Made by a program: the position numbers and the translations under genes. A DNA stretch of 64,000 nucleotides from Pseudosulfitobacter pseudonitzschiae (GTDB lineage Bacteria > Pseudomonadota > Alphaproteobacteria > Rhodobacterales > Rhodobacteraceae). The stretch is from positions 248,001 through 312,000 of the forward strand of contig NZ_FQVP01000001.1 of the NCBI RefSeq assembly GCF_900129395.1, read 5' to 3'. The stretch's first letter is position 1. Every line of letters starts with the position of its first letter. This document shows positions 46,252 to 54,541 of this stretch, piece by piece. A model generated the notes under the pieces. The model made no database searches and had not been told where the DNA came from. It was given only the letters and a program-made list of their open reading frames with translations.

Positions 46252-46923
46252 ATGACATCGGTAATCTTTGATCTAGACGGCACTTTGGCAGACACCAGCG
46301 GCGATCTGCTGGCCGCCGCGAACGTGTGTTTTCGCGACATGGGGGCGGGTGACGTGCTGACGGTGGCCGATGCGGGGGCGGCGCTGCGCGGCGGGCGGTC
46401 GATGCTGACGCTGGGCCTGCACCGCATCGGACGGTTCGACGAGGCGCTGGTCACCAAATACTACCCCGTGCTGCTCGAGGCCTATGACGGCGCGATTGAC
46501 CATCACACGGTGATCTACCCCGGCGCGATGGAGGCTGTGGCCGCGATCAAGGCCGATGGCATCGCTGTGGGCATCTGCACCAACAAACCCGCCGGGCTGG
46601 CCGAAAAGCTGCTGCAATCGCTGGGGGTGCGTGATGCTTTCGCCTCGATGATCGGGGCCGACACCTTGCCCGTGCGCAAACCCGATCCCGCGCCGCTGTT
46701 CGAGGCGGCGCGACAGGCGGGCGGGTCCGAACACTGCATCCTGATCGGCGACAGCGACACCGACCGCAACACGGCACGGGCGGCGGGCGTGCCGTCGGTT
46801 CTGGTCACCTTCGGCCCCTCGGGCGAGGATATGGCCGCATTGAACCCCGAAGCTTTGTTGAACGATTACGCCGACTTGCCCGCACTGGCGCGGCAGCTTC
46901 TGCGCGGCGAGGCTGCCGCATGA
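46252..46923 (+). CDS. HAD-superfamily phosphatase, Gph-like
   Basis: A 223-residue HAD hydrolase. Motif I is FDLDGTLADT (nucleophile D7 and D9), motif II is the Thr in ICTNKP near 108, motif III the Lys in VRKPDPAP near 143, and motif IV GDSDTDRNTA near 167. The inserted helical cap (about 15-80) is of the C1 type used by phosphoglycolate phosphatases. It could detoxify 2-phosphoglycolate, or given the coupling to a DegT-type enzyme act on a sugar phosphate. AGGAGA precedes the ATG; its stop overlaps the next gene's ATG. Confidence 0.88.
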   Translation: MTSVIFDLDGTLADTSGDLLAAANVCFRDMGAGDVLTVADAGAALRGGRSMLTLGLHRIGRFDEALVTKYYPVLLEAYDGAIDHHTVIYPGAMEAVAAIKADGIAVGICTNKPAGLAEKLLQSLGVRDAFASMIGADTLPVRKPDPAPLFEAARQAGGSEHCILIGDSDTDRNTARAAGVPSVLVTFGPSGEDMAALNPEALLNDYADLPALARQLLRGEAAA

Positions 46924-48113
46924 CCGAGGTGTTCAAGGGCAGTTTCACCCAGCAGGAACCGATCCCCGAGGCGGGCATCGAGGCCGCCGTGCGCGTGATG
47001 CGCCACGGGCGTCTGCACCGCTACAACACCGTGGGCGAGGAAGTGGCCGAGGCCGCGATGCTGGAACAGGAGTTCGCGGCTTTGGTCGGTGCGCAATACT
47101 GTCTGGCGGTGGCCTCGGGTGGCTATGCCATGGCCACGGCGCTGCGGGCGGTGGGGGTGAAACCGGGCGACCGTGTGCTGTCCAATGCCTTTACGCTGGC
47201 GCCGGTGCCGGGGGCGATTGCATCGCTGGGGGCTGTGCCGGTCTTTGTCGGTGTGACCGAGGATCTGACGATTGATCTGGACGATCTGGACGCCAAGGGC
47301 GACACCGCCGACGTCCTGCTGCTCAGCCACATGCGCGGGCATATCTGCGACATGGACCGGCTGATGCAGATCTGCGACCGCCACGGCATCCGGGTCGTCG
47401 AGGATTGCGCCCACACCATGGGGGCCGCGTGGAACGGCGTGCCCTCGGGACGGCACGGGGTGGTGGGCTGTTATTCCTGCCAGACCTACAAACATGTGAA
47501 CGCGGGCGAGGGCGGCCTGTTGGTGACCGACGACCCGGATATCGCGGCGCGCGCGGTGATGCTGTCGGGCAGCTACATGCTGTACGAACGGCATCTGGCC
47601 GCACCGGACGCCGAGGTTTTCGCCGAGCTGCGCTATACCACGCCCAATATCTCGGGCCGCATGGACAACCTGCGCGCCGCCATCCTGCGCCCGCAACTGG
47701 CCAATCTGGACACGCAATGCGCCCGTTGGAACGACCGCTACAAGGTGCTGGAAGACGGTGTGCGCGGCACGCCGGGGCTGAAGATTGTCGAACGGGCAGC
47801 GGTCGAGCGCATTGTCGGCTCGTCCTTTCAGTTCCTGCTGCTGGACTGGAAGGCAGACGACATTCTGGCAGTGCTGAAACGCTGTGCCGCGCGCGGGGTC
47901 GAGCTGAAATGGTTCGGCGCGCCCGAACCCACCGCGTTCACCTCGAAATACGACAGCTGGCGCTATGCTGCCGCCGAAGCCATGCCCGCCACGGATCGCG
48001 TGCTGGCAGGCATCGTGGACATGCGCGTGCCGCTGACGTTCACGCTGGACGACTGCGCGCTGATCGCGCGGATCATCCGAAGCGAAGTGTCGGCGGTGTT
48101 TCAGGCGGCTTGA
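46920..48113 (+). CDS. DegT/DnrJ/EryC1/StrS-family aminotransferase
   Basis: A 397-residue PLP enzyme of the sugar aminotransferase family. PLP lysine K191 is in QTYKHVNAGEGG, the Asp contacting the pyridine N is D162 in VEDCAHTMGA, and residues 62-72 (LAVASGGYAMA) form the phosphate-binding turn. The family makes amino sugars for LPS, antibiotics and capsules, usually from NDP-4-keto sugars; a few members are oxidoreductive rather than transaminating. It overlaps the HAD phosphatase by four bases, so the two likely share a pathway that I cannot name. Confidence 0.87.
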   Translation: MTEVFKGSFTQQEPIPEAGIEAAVRVMRHGRLHRYNTVGEEVAEAAMLEQEFAALVGAQYCLAVASGGYAMATALRAVGVKPGDRVLSNAFTLAPVPGAIASLGAVPVFVGVTEDLTIDLDDLDAKGDTADVLLLSHMRGHICDMDRLMQICDRHGIRVVEDCAHTMGAAWNGVPSGRHGVVGCYSCQTYKHVNAGEGGLLVTDDPDIAARAVMLSGSYMLYERHLAAPDAEVFAELRYTTPNISGRMDNLRAAILRPQLANLDTQCARWNDRYKVLEDGVRGTPGLKIVERAAVERIVGSSFQFLLLDWKADDILAVLKRCAARGVELKWFGAPEPTAFTSKYDSWRYAAAEAMPATDRVLAGIVDMRVPLTFTLDDCALIARIIRSEVSAVFQAA

Positions 48114-48157
48114 GCCTAGCCTCTGGCTGTCCCAAGTCGCATGCGGGAAAAGAACGG

Positions 48158-48229
48158 GGCCGTTCGTGTCTGGCGCGGCGAACGGCGGGAATGAGCCTAG
48201 AGTCACCGATGCTGCGCGCTGCATGAAGG
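48158..48229. repeat. Dispersed intergenic repeat, copy B
   Basis: Second copy of the element at 28851-28921, in the same orientation: GGCCGTTCGT, then GCGGCGAACGGCGGG at 48175-48189, TGAGCC, and ATGCTGCGCG at 48209-48218 followed by TGCATGAA. It lies between the DegT gene and the MerR cassette. Confidence 0.7.
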
Positions 48230-48250
48230 TCCGCCTCCACGACTTCTGTA

Positions 48251-48281
48251 TTGACTTAGAGTTACTCTAAGTCGTTATCGA
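48251..48281 (+). promoter_or_regulatory. MerR-type promoter and operator
   Basis: TTGACT (48251-48256) and TATCGA (48276-48281) are spaced by 19 bases, the stretched spacing typical of MerR-controlled promoters. Inside lies a perfect 10-bp inverted repeat, GACTTAGAGT (48253-48262) and ACTCTAAGTC (48264-48273), with a single central T. It drives the MerR gene and the gene after it. Confidence 0.8.
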
Positions 48282-48305
48282 CGGTTTAGAGGAGCAAACG
48301 CGACG

Positions 48306-48671
48306 ATGAGAATTGCAGAGGCTGCGGAGGCGTGTGGACTATCCGCACATACGATCAGGTTCTACGAGAAATCAGGAATGCTACCTGAGATAGTGCGCGG
48401 CGCAGATGGGCATCGTCACTTCACTCGGCGGGATGTTGAATGGCTAACCTTGCTTTATTGGCTTCGCGAAACGGGAATGCCGCTGAAGCAGATGCGCCGT
48501 TTCACAGAGCTTGCGAAGGCGGGCGATGCCGGAATCGCTGAAAGGCGGCAAATCCTTGCAAACCATTCCGATACGCTGAAGGCCAAGCGCGCCGTGATTG
48601 AAAAATGCGAAAGCGTTCTGGCAATCAAAGTCGCCAGTTATGGCCCTGTGGAAGACGAGGATACTTCATGA
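48306..48671 (+). CDS. MerR-family transcriptional regulator
   Basis: A 121-residue MerR protein. The helix-turn-helix is RIAEAAEACGLSAHTIRFYE (residues 2-21), followed by the wing GADGHRHFTRRDVEWL and a dimerisation helix from about 80 to 110. There is one Cys (C100) near the start of the tail and no metal-binding Cys cluster, so it belongs with the organic-ligand or stress-type MerR proteins (AdhR/YhdM-like). GAGGAG precedes the ATG. It controls its own promoter and the overlapping binding-protein-like gene. Confidence 0.9.
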   Translation: MRIAEAAEACGLSAHTIRFYEKSGMLPEIVRGADGHRHFTRRDVEWLTLLYWLRETGMPLKQMRRFTELAKAGDAGIAERRQILANHSDTLKAKRAVIEKCESVLAIKVASYGPVEDEDTS

Positions 48672-49378
48672 AATTCGCCTATTTGATCGAACCCCCTTTC
48701 AATTATATCGACACCAACGGCGACGTGACGGGCTGCGACGTTGAATTAGCGCGGCATGTATTCCAAGAACTGGGGATTTCCGATTTCGAGCCGGTCGAGA
48801 CTGAATTTGCTGAACTCTTGCCCGGTTTGGTCGATGGTCGCTGGCGGATGACCACCGGACTGTTCGGAACGGATGAACGACGACAGTCTGCGCAATTCAC
48901 CCGACCGATCTGGGCGCTACCGGACGGGCTGCTTGTGGGTGATGGCAATCCGATGGGTTTGACCGGCTACAGATCACTTGCGAGCAGCAGAGATGCTCGA
49001 CTGGCCGTGATCCGTGACCAGTTTCAGCACCGTTCTGCCGTGGAGTTCGGCGTGAGTGATCAGCAGATAGTAGTGTTCGAAACATACACAGAAGCTGCCA
49101 AGGCTGTGCGCGATGGCGCAGTAGACGCATATGCCAGTGTCGGCAGGGCGCACAGTGGATTCATTGAACAGCATGCGGATTGGCAATTGGATCTGGTTCT
49201 GGTGTCGGCAGACGAGAAACCGCCAGCATTCGGGTCATTTGCGGTCAGTTGGAACGACACCGGTTTGCTCAATGATGTCGATGCTGTCCTGTCAGAATTT
49301 CTAGGATCGGATGCCCACAGACAAATGGTTGCCGCATTTGGTTTCTCGAATGCCGAAGTGGATTTGGTGACCATCTGA
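48668..49378 (+). CDS. Family 3 solute-binding-protein fold without signal peptide
   Basis: A 236-residue protein that reads as a whole type II periplasmic-binding domain: FAYLIEPPFNYID.NGDVTG at the start, CDVELARHVFQELG, LLPGLVDGRWRMTTGLFGTDERR near 44-66, and a second lobe with YASVGRAHSGFI and a closing FGSFAVSW. It begins at the first residue of strand 1 with no leader, so it should stay in the cytosol. Its ATG overlaps the MerR stop (ATGA), meaning translational coupling. It may bind the MerR inducer or act as an enzyme-like domain, as cyclohexadienyl dehydratase does in this fold. Codon use is less GC-rich than the neighbours. Confidence 0.82.
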   Translation: MKFAYLIEPPFNYIDTNGDVTGCDVELARHVFQELGISDFEPVETEFAELLPGLVDGRWRMTTGLFGTDERRQSAQFTRPIWALPDGLLVGDGNPMGLTGYRSLASSRDARLAVIRDQFQHRSAVEFGVSDQQIVVFETYTEAAKAVRDGAVDAYASVGRAHSGFIEQHADWQLDLVLVSADEKPPAFGSFAVSWNDTGLLNDVDAVLSEFLGSDAHRQMVAAFGFSNAEVDLVTI

Positions 49379-49389
49379 TGTCTGTGAAG

Positions 49390-49466
49390 CGGACATTCTC
49401 TGCTCGCCTGTCAACGGCAGCTCCGTCCGCTCACCGGACCTTGGCGCATCCCGTTCCGAATGTCCG
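49390..49466. repeat. Repeat remnant with 9-bp inverted ends
   Basis: CGGACATTC (49390-49398) and GAATGTCCG (49458-49466) form a perfect 9-bp inverted repeat enclosing 59 bases with AACGGCAGCTCCG. This is like intergenic repeats I associate with Rhodobacterales genomes. It closes the right side of the MerR cassette. Confidence 0.5.
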
Positions 49467-49504
49467 GTGTTGGATCGGACATGCCTGGCATGCGACACCA
49501 GCCA

Positions 49505-49963
49505 TCACTCCGCCCCGTAGAGCGGCACCGTGGACATGCTGACCTTGGCACTGCCCTCGGTCAGTTCGCGGGCGTGGGCAACATAGATCAGCGTCTGGTT
49601 CGCCTCGTCAAAGATCCGCTTCACCCGCAGCGATTTGAACACGATGGACCGCGAGGTGCGGAACACATCCTCGCCCCCCTCGCTGCGGTCGATGTCACCG
49701 ATCTTGATCGGGCCGGTCTGGCGGCAGGAAATCGACGAATTCGACGGGTCCTCGAACCAGTTGCCATTGGCCAGCCGGTCGATCAGCCCACGGTCGAAAT
49801 AGGCGATGTGACAGGTCACGCCGCTGACCTCCGGGTCGGGGATCGCCTCGATCACGATGTCGTTGCCCGCCCAGTCGACGCCAATCTCGCCCACTTGTTC
49901 AGCCAGCGCCGCGCCGCTGATCCCCAGCGCCGCGACGGTGATCCATGTGCCCAGACGGTTCAA
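49505..49963 (-). CDS. creA: CreA-family exported protein
   Basis: A 152-residue CreA-like protein. After a signal peptide (about residues 1-21, ending GAALAEQ) the family core runs VGEIGVDWAGNDIVIEAIPD, then VTCHIAYFDRGLIDRLANGN, then SCRQTGPI and the C-terminal VYVAHAR-like VYVAHARELTEGSAKVSMST region (ILIYVAHAR in outline). CreA is of unknown function. No ATG or GTG fits: the best start is the TTG at 49963, which overlaps the stop of the upstream gene, giving coupled translation. Confidence 0.82.
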   Translation of the reverse strand: MNRLGTWITVAALGISGAALAEQVGEIGVDWAGNDIVIEAIPDPEVSGVTCHIAYFDRGLIDRLANGNWFEDPSNSSISCRQTGPIKIGDIDRSEGGEDVFRTSRSIVFKSLRVKRIFDEANQTLIYVAHARELTEGSAKVSMSTVPLYGAE

Positions 49964-50448
49964 AACGTCACAACCCCGTGGTCGCCCATATCGGGCTTGG
50001 CGTCGGTCAGGTTGGCCTTGGCGATCTCGAACAGGAACTTCGCGCCGCCGTCGGTGGCCCAGACTTCGGCCTTGGACAGTTTCATCCGCACCAGGCAGAC
50101 ATCGGGGTCTTTCTGACCGCCTTCGAACCAGGCATCCGCGACGGGCGACCACAGGTCATCCAGCGTCTTGGGGTCGGTCACGACGTCCAGCGCGCCCTCG
50201 ACCGTGGCATAAAGCTTGTTGTGCTGGCAGGCGACCAGATAGGTGGCCGCACTTCCCTTCTTGGCGGCATCGGCAATGTCGGTGCCGTGGGCCGTGATGA
50301 ACCACAGCGCGGTGCGGTCATCGTCATGCAGCGTGTGCGACATCGGGCGGGCGCGGTCGCTGGGCGTGGCCAGCATCCCGGCATTGATGTCGCCGATGCG
50401 GTCCCAGAATGTCTCTTTCAATTCGGATTGAGGGGTATGGTCTTTCAT
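49960..50448 (-). CDS. General-stress-26-type split-barrel flavoprotein
   Basis: A 162-residue pyridoxamine-phosphate-oxidase-like protein of the general stress protein 26 group. It shows ELKETFWDRIGDINAGMLAT at the start, RPMSHTLHDDDRTALWFITA for the first strands, and KLYATVEGALDVVTD and LWSPVADAWFEGGQKDPDV for the dimer interface. Relatives bind FMN or F420. The ATG at 50448 has AGGAGA at ideal spacing; the open frame extends 53 codons further upstream without resemblance. It is transcribed with creA. Confidence 0.86.
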   Translation of the reverse strand: MKDHTPQSELKETFWDRIGDINAGMLATPSDRARPMSHTLHDDDRTALWFITAHGTDIADAAKKGSAATYLVACQHNKLYATVEGALDVVTDPKTLDDLWSPVADAWFEGGQKDPDVCLVRMKLSKAEVWATDGGAKFLFEIAKANLTDAKPDMGDHGVVTF

Positions 50449-50530
50449 GGCGTGTCTCCTGTTTCCTGAAGTGTCGGCACACCAACGCCCGATGACAAAG
50501 CTTGTTCCATGGCGGCGATGGTGATCAGAC

Positions 50531-50578
50531 TTGACCAGACAGGCGGCAGGGATGTAAGTAATGAACAAGCGTTCAATA
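50531..50578 (+). promoter_or_regulatory. Promoter and TetR-type operator of the liu operon
   Basis: TTGACC (50531-50536) and TGTAAG (50553-50558) with a 16-base spacer form a plausible promoter. Just downstream TGAAC (50562-50566) and GTTCA (50571-50575) make an inverted repeat around AAGC, extended by TA...TA at 50559-50560 and 50577-50578 with one mismatch. This spacing and place fit a TetR-type repressor site. Confidence 0.5.
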
Positions 50579-50595
50579 ACGGGAGGGATGCGCCG

Positions 50596-51759
50596 ATGTT
50601 TACCCATTCAATGACCTTCGATCTGGGCGAGGATGCCAACAGCCTGCGCGAGATGGTGCACCGCTGGGCGCAGGAACGGGTCCGCCCGATGGCGCATCAG
50701 ATCGACCAGAGCAACACATTCCCCCCAGAGCTGTGGACCGAGATGGGCGAGCTGGGCCTGCTTGGCATCACCGTCGAGGAGGAATTTGGCGGATCGGGCA
50801 TGTCCTACCTTGCGCACACTGTCGCGGTCGAAGAGATCGCGCGCGCCTCGGCTTCGGTCTCGTTGTCCTACGGCGCGCATTCGAACCTGTGCGTCAACCA
50901 GATCAAGCTGAACGGCACGCCTGCGCAAAAGGCGAAATACCTGCCCGGTCTGGTCAGCGGCAAGCACGTGGGCGCCCTGGCGATGTCCGAACCCGGTGCG
51001 GGCAGCGACGTGGTCAGCATGAAGCTGCGCGCCGAAAAGCGGAACGATCACTTTCGCCTCAGCGGCAACAAATACTGGATCACCAACGGCCCCGACGCCG
51101 ACACGCTGGTGGTCTATGCCAAGACCGACCCCGATGCCGGCAGCCGGGGCATCACCGCCTTCCTGATCGAAAAGGATATGGTGGGCTTTTCCACCTCACC
51201 GCATTTCGACAAGCTGGGGATGCGCGGCAGCAACACCGCCGAGCTGATCTTTGATGGCGTCGAAGTGCCGTTTGAAAATGTCCTTGGCGAAGAGGGCAAG
51301 GGCGTTGCCGTGCTGATGTCGGGTCTGGATTACGAACGCGTCGTTTTGGCGGGCATTGGCCTTGGCATCATGGCCGCCTGCCTGGACGAGGTCATGCCCT
51401 ATGTGTCCGAACGCAAGCAATTCGGCCAGCCCATCGGGAACTTCCAGCTGATGCAGGGCAAGATCGCCGATATGTACACCGCGATGAACAGCGCGCGGGC
51501 CTATGTCTACGAGGTGGCGCGTGCCTGCGACCGTGGCACCGTGACACGGCAGGATGCGGCGGCCTGCTGTCTTTATGCCTCCGAACAGGCGATGGTGCAG
51601 GCGCATCAGGCGGTGCAGGCGCTGGGCGGGGCAGGGTTTTTGTCCGACAGCCCCGTCAGCCGTATCTTCCGCGACGCCAAGCTGATGGAAATCGGCGCGG
51701 GCACCTCGGAAATCCGCCGGATGCTGATCGGGCGCGAGTTGATGGGCGCGATGGCCTAA
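50596..51759 (+). CDS. Isovaleryl-CoA dehydrogenase-like acyl-CoA dehydrogenase
   Basis: A 387-residue acyl-CoA dehydrogenase. Signature 1, [18 protein letters not shown], is near 133-150; signature 2, [20 protein letters not shown], near 340-359. The early [14 protein letters not shown] segment and [19 protein letters not shown] resemble isovaleryl-CoA dehydrogenase, where the catalytic Glu is on helix G rather than near the C terminus ([10 protein letters not shown] follows the usual position without Glu-Tyr). It passes electrons to ETF, giving 3-methylcrotonyl-CoA. GGGAGGG precedes the ATG. First gene of the liu operon. Confidence 0.92.
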   Translation: MFTHSMTFDLGEDANSLREMVHRWAQERVRPMAHQIDQSNTFPPELWTEMGELGLLGITVEEEFGGSGMSYLAHTVAVEEIARASASVSLSYGAHSNLCVNQIKLNGTPAQKAKYLPGLVSGKHVGALAMSEPGAGSDVVSMKLRAEKRNDHFRLSGNKYWITNGPDADTLVVYAKTDPDAGSRGITAFLIEKDMVGFSTSPHFDKLGMRGSNTAELIFDGVEVPFENVLGEEGKGVAVLMSGLDYERVVLAGIGLGIMAACLDEVMPYVSERKQFGQPIGNFQLMQGKIADMYTAMNSARAYVYEVARACDRGTVTRQDAAACCLYASEQAMVQAHQAVQALGGAGFLSDSPVSRIFRDAKLMEIGAGTSEIRRMLIGRELMGAMA

Positions 51760-51784
51760 GGCGGCACGCGGGGAGGGGGCGCAA

Positions 51785-52192
51785 ATGGACCGGCTGTTGG
51801 ACCTTGGTACGAAAGAGACGGTGCTGCACGCCAGCCTGCCTTTGCTCGTCGAGGTGCTGGAATGGATCGCGGCGGGCATTGACCTGTTCGCCATCCTGCT
51901 GCTGGTCATCGGGGCGCTGCGGTTCATGGTGGGGTTCATCCGTGCCGAACTGCGCCGCGACAGCCGCCAGCGTCTGCGCACCTCGAACCGCGCACGGCTG
52001 GAACTGGGCAATTACATCCTTGCGGGGCTGGAGCTGTTCATCGTCTCGGACGTGATCCACACCGCGCTCAGCCTTGCCGCAACCGACCTGATTTTCCTGC
52101 TGCTTCTGGTGATCATCCGCTCGATCACCTCGTATTTTCTGGACCGCGAGCTGTCGGAGCTGCGGCAAGAGCTGGGCGATGATCCGCGCTAG
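51785..52192 (+). CDS. DUF1622 membrane protein
   Basis: A 135-residue protein with about three membrane helices (WIAAGIDLFAILLLVIGALRF, read as a helix near 27-47; FIVSDVIHTALSL near 84-96; LIFLLLLVIIRSITSY near 102-117). The LELGNYILAGLELFIVSDVI stretch is the DUF1622 signature. Function unknown; some relatives sit near transporters. It lies 25 bases after the dehydrogenase and overlaps the following gene by 14 bases, so it is inside the liu operon without an evident role in it. Confidence 0.8.
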   Translation: MDRLLDLGTKETVLHASLPLLVEVLEWIAAGIDLFAILLLVIGALRFMVGFIRAELRRDSRQRLRTSNRARLELGNYILAGLELFIVSDVIHTALSLAATDLIFLLLLVIIRSITSYFLDRELSELRQELGDDPR

Positions 52193-52520
52193 GCCCGCAT
52201 CCCTGCGGCCACGCTGGCTGTATTGGATGCCGCTGGCGGTGGTGACGGTCTGTGGGGCGCTGTGGCTGTTCCGGCTGGGCTGGATCGCGGCGCATGTTGA
52301 TGAAAGCGCGCTGCTGGACCACTACGCGCGGTTTTACGTGGCCGAAACCGGAGAGGGCGCGCGGCTGAGCGATTGCGTGGGGCGACCGGGACAGGGCGAC
52401 GGTGTGCGGCTGGTAATCAGCTGCACGGCACCGGACGGCGGCAAACGGGTCTACGCGATTGGCCGCTTTGGCGGGCTGTTGGAACAGATTCCCGCGTCAG
52501 GGGACGCGTCGAAAACATAA
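52179..52520 (+). CDS. Small single-pass membrane protein, uncharacterised
   Basis: A 113-residue protein with a basic N terminus, one membrane helix (WMPLAVVTVCGALWLFRLGW, about residues 16-35) and a small external domain containing two Cys (SDCVGRPGQG and VISCTAPDGG) that may form a disulfide. No family recognised. Its start overlaps the DUF1622 gene in another frame, as in a tight operon. Confidence 0.68.
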   Translation: MIRARPASLRPRWLYWMPLAVVTVCGALWLFRLGWIAAHVDESALLDHYARFYVAETGEGARLSDCVGRPGQGDGVRLVISCTAPDGGKRVYAIGRFGGLLEQIPASGDASKT

Positions 52521-52562
52521 GGGGCCGCGTTAGGCCGTTGGACGACAAACAAAGGATTGAAA

Positions 52563-53057
52563 ATGCTTTTGAAACGAACCCTGATCGCGGCCATTCTGGC
52601 CGGCCCCGCTGCCCCTCTGGCGGCGCAGGAGCTGACGTTCAACACGGAAATCACCGCATCCTGCGTGGCGCATGCCCCCGATCTGGCAGGGCAGATGGCC
52701 TGTGTCGGCGCATCTGCCAACGCCTGCATGGAGGACACGCCCGGTGGCTCGTCCACCGCAGCGATGTCGGGCTGTCTGGACCGCGAGTTGCAGTATTGGG
52801 ATGCCAAGCTGAACGAAAACTATAGCAAGGCCCTCAAGCGGGCACGCGAAGCGGATGAATATGTCGATGGCACGCCTTCTGCAACGGCGCTGCGCGAGAT
52901 GCAGCGGGCGTGGATACCCTTCCGCGACGCGACCTGCGATTACGAACGCTCGCATTGGGGCGGCGGCACCGGTGGTGGCCCTGCTACGTATGGGTGCCTG
53001 ATGCGGCTGACCGGGCAGCAGGCGCTGTATCTGGTCAACAGCGGGATTGGTGAGTGA
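52563..53057 (+). CDS. LprI-like (DUF1311) exported protein
   Basis: A 164-residue secreted protein: signal peptide to about residue 20 (LLKRTLIAAILAGPAAPLAA), then a Cys-rich helical DUF1311 domain with ANACMEDTPGGSSTAAMSGC near 58-77, the LDRELQYWDAKLNENY helix, and LREMQRAWIPFRDATCDYE. The domain is found in lysozyme-inhibitor LprI and related periplasmic proteins. It probably has two disulfides. AAGGAT precedes the ATG; TTG at 52557 is less likely. Its stop overlaps the next gene's GTG. Confidence 0.82.
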   Translation: MLLKRTLIAAILAGPAAPLAAQELTFNTEITASCVAHAPDLAGQMACVGASANACMEDTPGGSSTAAMSGCLDRELQYWDAKLNENYSKALKRAREADEYVDGTPSATALREMQRAWIPFRDATCDYERSHWGGGTGGGPATYGCLMRLTGQQALYLVNSGIGE

Positions 53058-54541
53058 CCACTCTGCCCAACATAGCGCGGACCTGTCTGGACCATGACCC
53101 GCAGGCGGTGGCGATCATCGACCTGTCGGACGGGCCGCGCCGTGATGTGCGCTATGGCGAGCTGGCCAACAGGGTCGACGGCATCGCGCGCTATCTGGCA
53201 CGGCACGTTCAGGCGGGCGACCGTGTGGGCGTGCTGCTCAGCCAAACGCCATGGTGCGCAGCGGCGCATCTGGCGATCTGGAAGGTCGGGGCCATCTCGG
53301 TGCCGCTGTTCAAGCTGTTCCAGCGCGATGCGCTGGCGTCCCGTATCAACGATGCCGGTGCTGCGCTGGTGCTGACCGATGCCGAAGGGGCGGCGTTGCT
53401 GAGCGATCTGGCAACCCCGGTGATCGCCGCGACCTGCGGTGTCGCGGGTGGACCGGTGGACTATGCGCCGGGCGGGACCGATGTGCCCTGCGTGCTGATC
53501 TATACCTCGGGCACCACCGGCACGCCCAAGGGCGCGCTGCACGGGCACGGCGTGCTTGAGGGACATCTGCCCGGTGTCAGCGCCAGCCACGACCATCTGG
53601 GCCAGCCGGACGATTGCCTGTGGACACCCGCCGACTGGGCGTGGATCGGCGGGCTTTTCGATGTGCTGATGCCGGGGCTGCGGCTGGGGGTGCCGGTGGT
53701 TGCCGCCCGTATGCCGAAATTCGACGTGGACCGCTGCGCGCAGATCGTGGCCGAGGGGCGCGTGCGCAATGTGTTCTTTCCGCCCACGGCCCTGCGGATG
53801 CTGAAAGCGGCAGGGGCAAAGCTGCCCGGCCTGCGCACCGTCGCCAGCGGCGGCGAGCCGCTGGGCGCGGAAATGCTGGCCTGGGGGCGGGATGCCTTTG
53901 GCGTGCAGATCAACGAATTTTACGGCCAGACCGAATGCAACATGGTCGCCAGCAGCTGCGCCGCCGATTTCCCGCCGCGCCCGGGATGCATCGGCAAACC
54001 GGTGCCCGGCTTTGACATCGCGGTGATCGACGACGCGGGCCAGCCCACCGACGCAGAGGGCGACATCGCCATCCGCCGCGGCGCGCCCAGCATGATGCTG
54101 CGCTATTGGCAGCGGCCCGAAGCGACGGCAGAAAAGTTTCGCGGCGACTGGATGCTGACCGGCGACCGTGGCCTGTGGGAAGGCGACTATCTGCGGTTCA
54201 TAGGCCGCGAGGATGACGTGATCACCTCGTCCGGCTACCGCATCGGCCCCGCCGAGATCGAGGATTGCCTCATGACCCATGGGGACGTGGCGACCGTCGG
54301 CGTGGTCGGCAAACCCGACGCGCTGCGCACCGAGATCGTCAAGGCCTATGTGGTGCTGAAAGACGGGGCCACGGCGACCGAACAAAGCTTGCAAGACTAT
54401 GTCAAGGCGCGTCTGGCGCAATATTCATACCCGCGCGAAATCGCATTCGTCGATGCGCTGCCGATGACGGTGACGGGCAAAGTGATCCGCAAGGCGCTGC
54501 GTGCGCAAGCGGTGGCAGAAACTGGGAAAGGGACGGCATGA
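53054..54541 (+). CDS. Acyl-CoA synthetase, AMP-binding family
   Basis: A 495-residue ANL-superfamily ligase. The AMP-binding P-loop is [17 protein letters not shown] (near 151-167), the adenine-binding block FYGQTECNM near 291-299, the hinge [22 protein letters not shown] core [13 protein letters not shown] near 381-393, and the catalytic C-terminal Lys in [14 protein letters not shown] near 472-485. It resembles acetate/medium-chain or benzoate-type ligases. In a liu operon it could activate isovalerate or acetoacetate (inference). It starts at GTG overlapping the LprI-like stop and overlaps mccB by four bases. Confidence 0.9.
   Translation: MTTLPNIARTCLDHDPQAVAIIDLSDGPRRDVRYGELANRVDGIARYLARHVQAGDRVGVLLSQTPWCAAAHLAIWKVGAISVPLFKLFQRDALASRINDAGAALVLTDAEGAALLSDLATPVIAATCGVAGGPVDYAPGGTDVPCVLIYTSGTTGTPKGALHGHGVLEGHLPGVSASHDHLGQPDDCLWTPADWAWIGGLFDVLMPGLRLGVPVVAARMPKFDVDRCAQIVAEGRVRNVFFPPTALRMLKAAGAKLPGLRTVASGGEPLGAEMLAWGRDAFGVQINEFYGQTECNMVASSCAADFPPRPGCIGKPVPGFDIAVIDDAGQPTDAEGDIAIRRGAPSMMLRYWQRPEATAEKFRGDWMLTGDRGLWEGDYLRFIGREDDVITSSGYRIGPAEIEDCLMTHGDVATVGVVGKPDALRTEIVKAYVVLKDGATATEQSLQDYVKARLAQYSYPREIAFVDALPMTVTGKVIRKALRAQAVAETGKGTA

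Noticed and set aside
48306-49378. Reading the MerR/binding-protein pair as part of an ABC amino-acid importer
   Set aside because: No permease or ATPase gene is nearby and the binding protein lacks an export signal.
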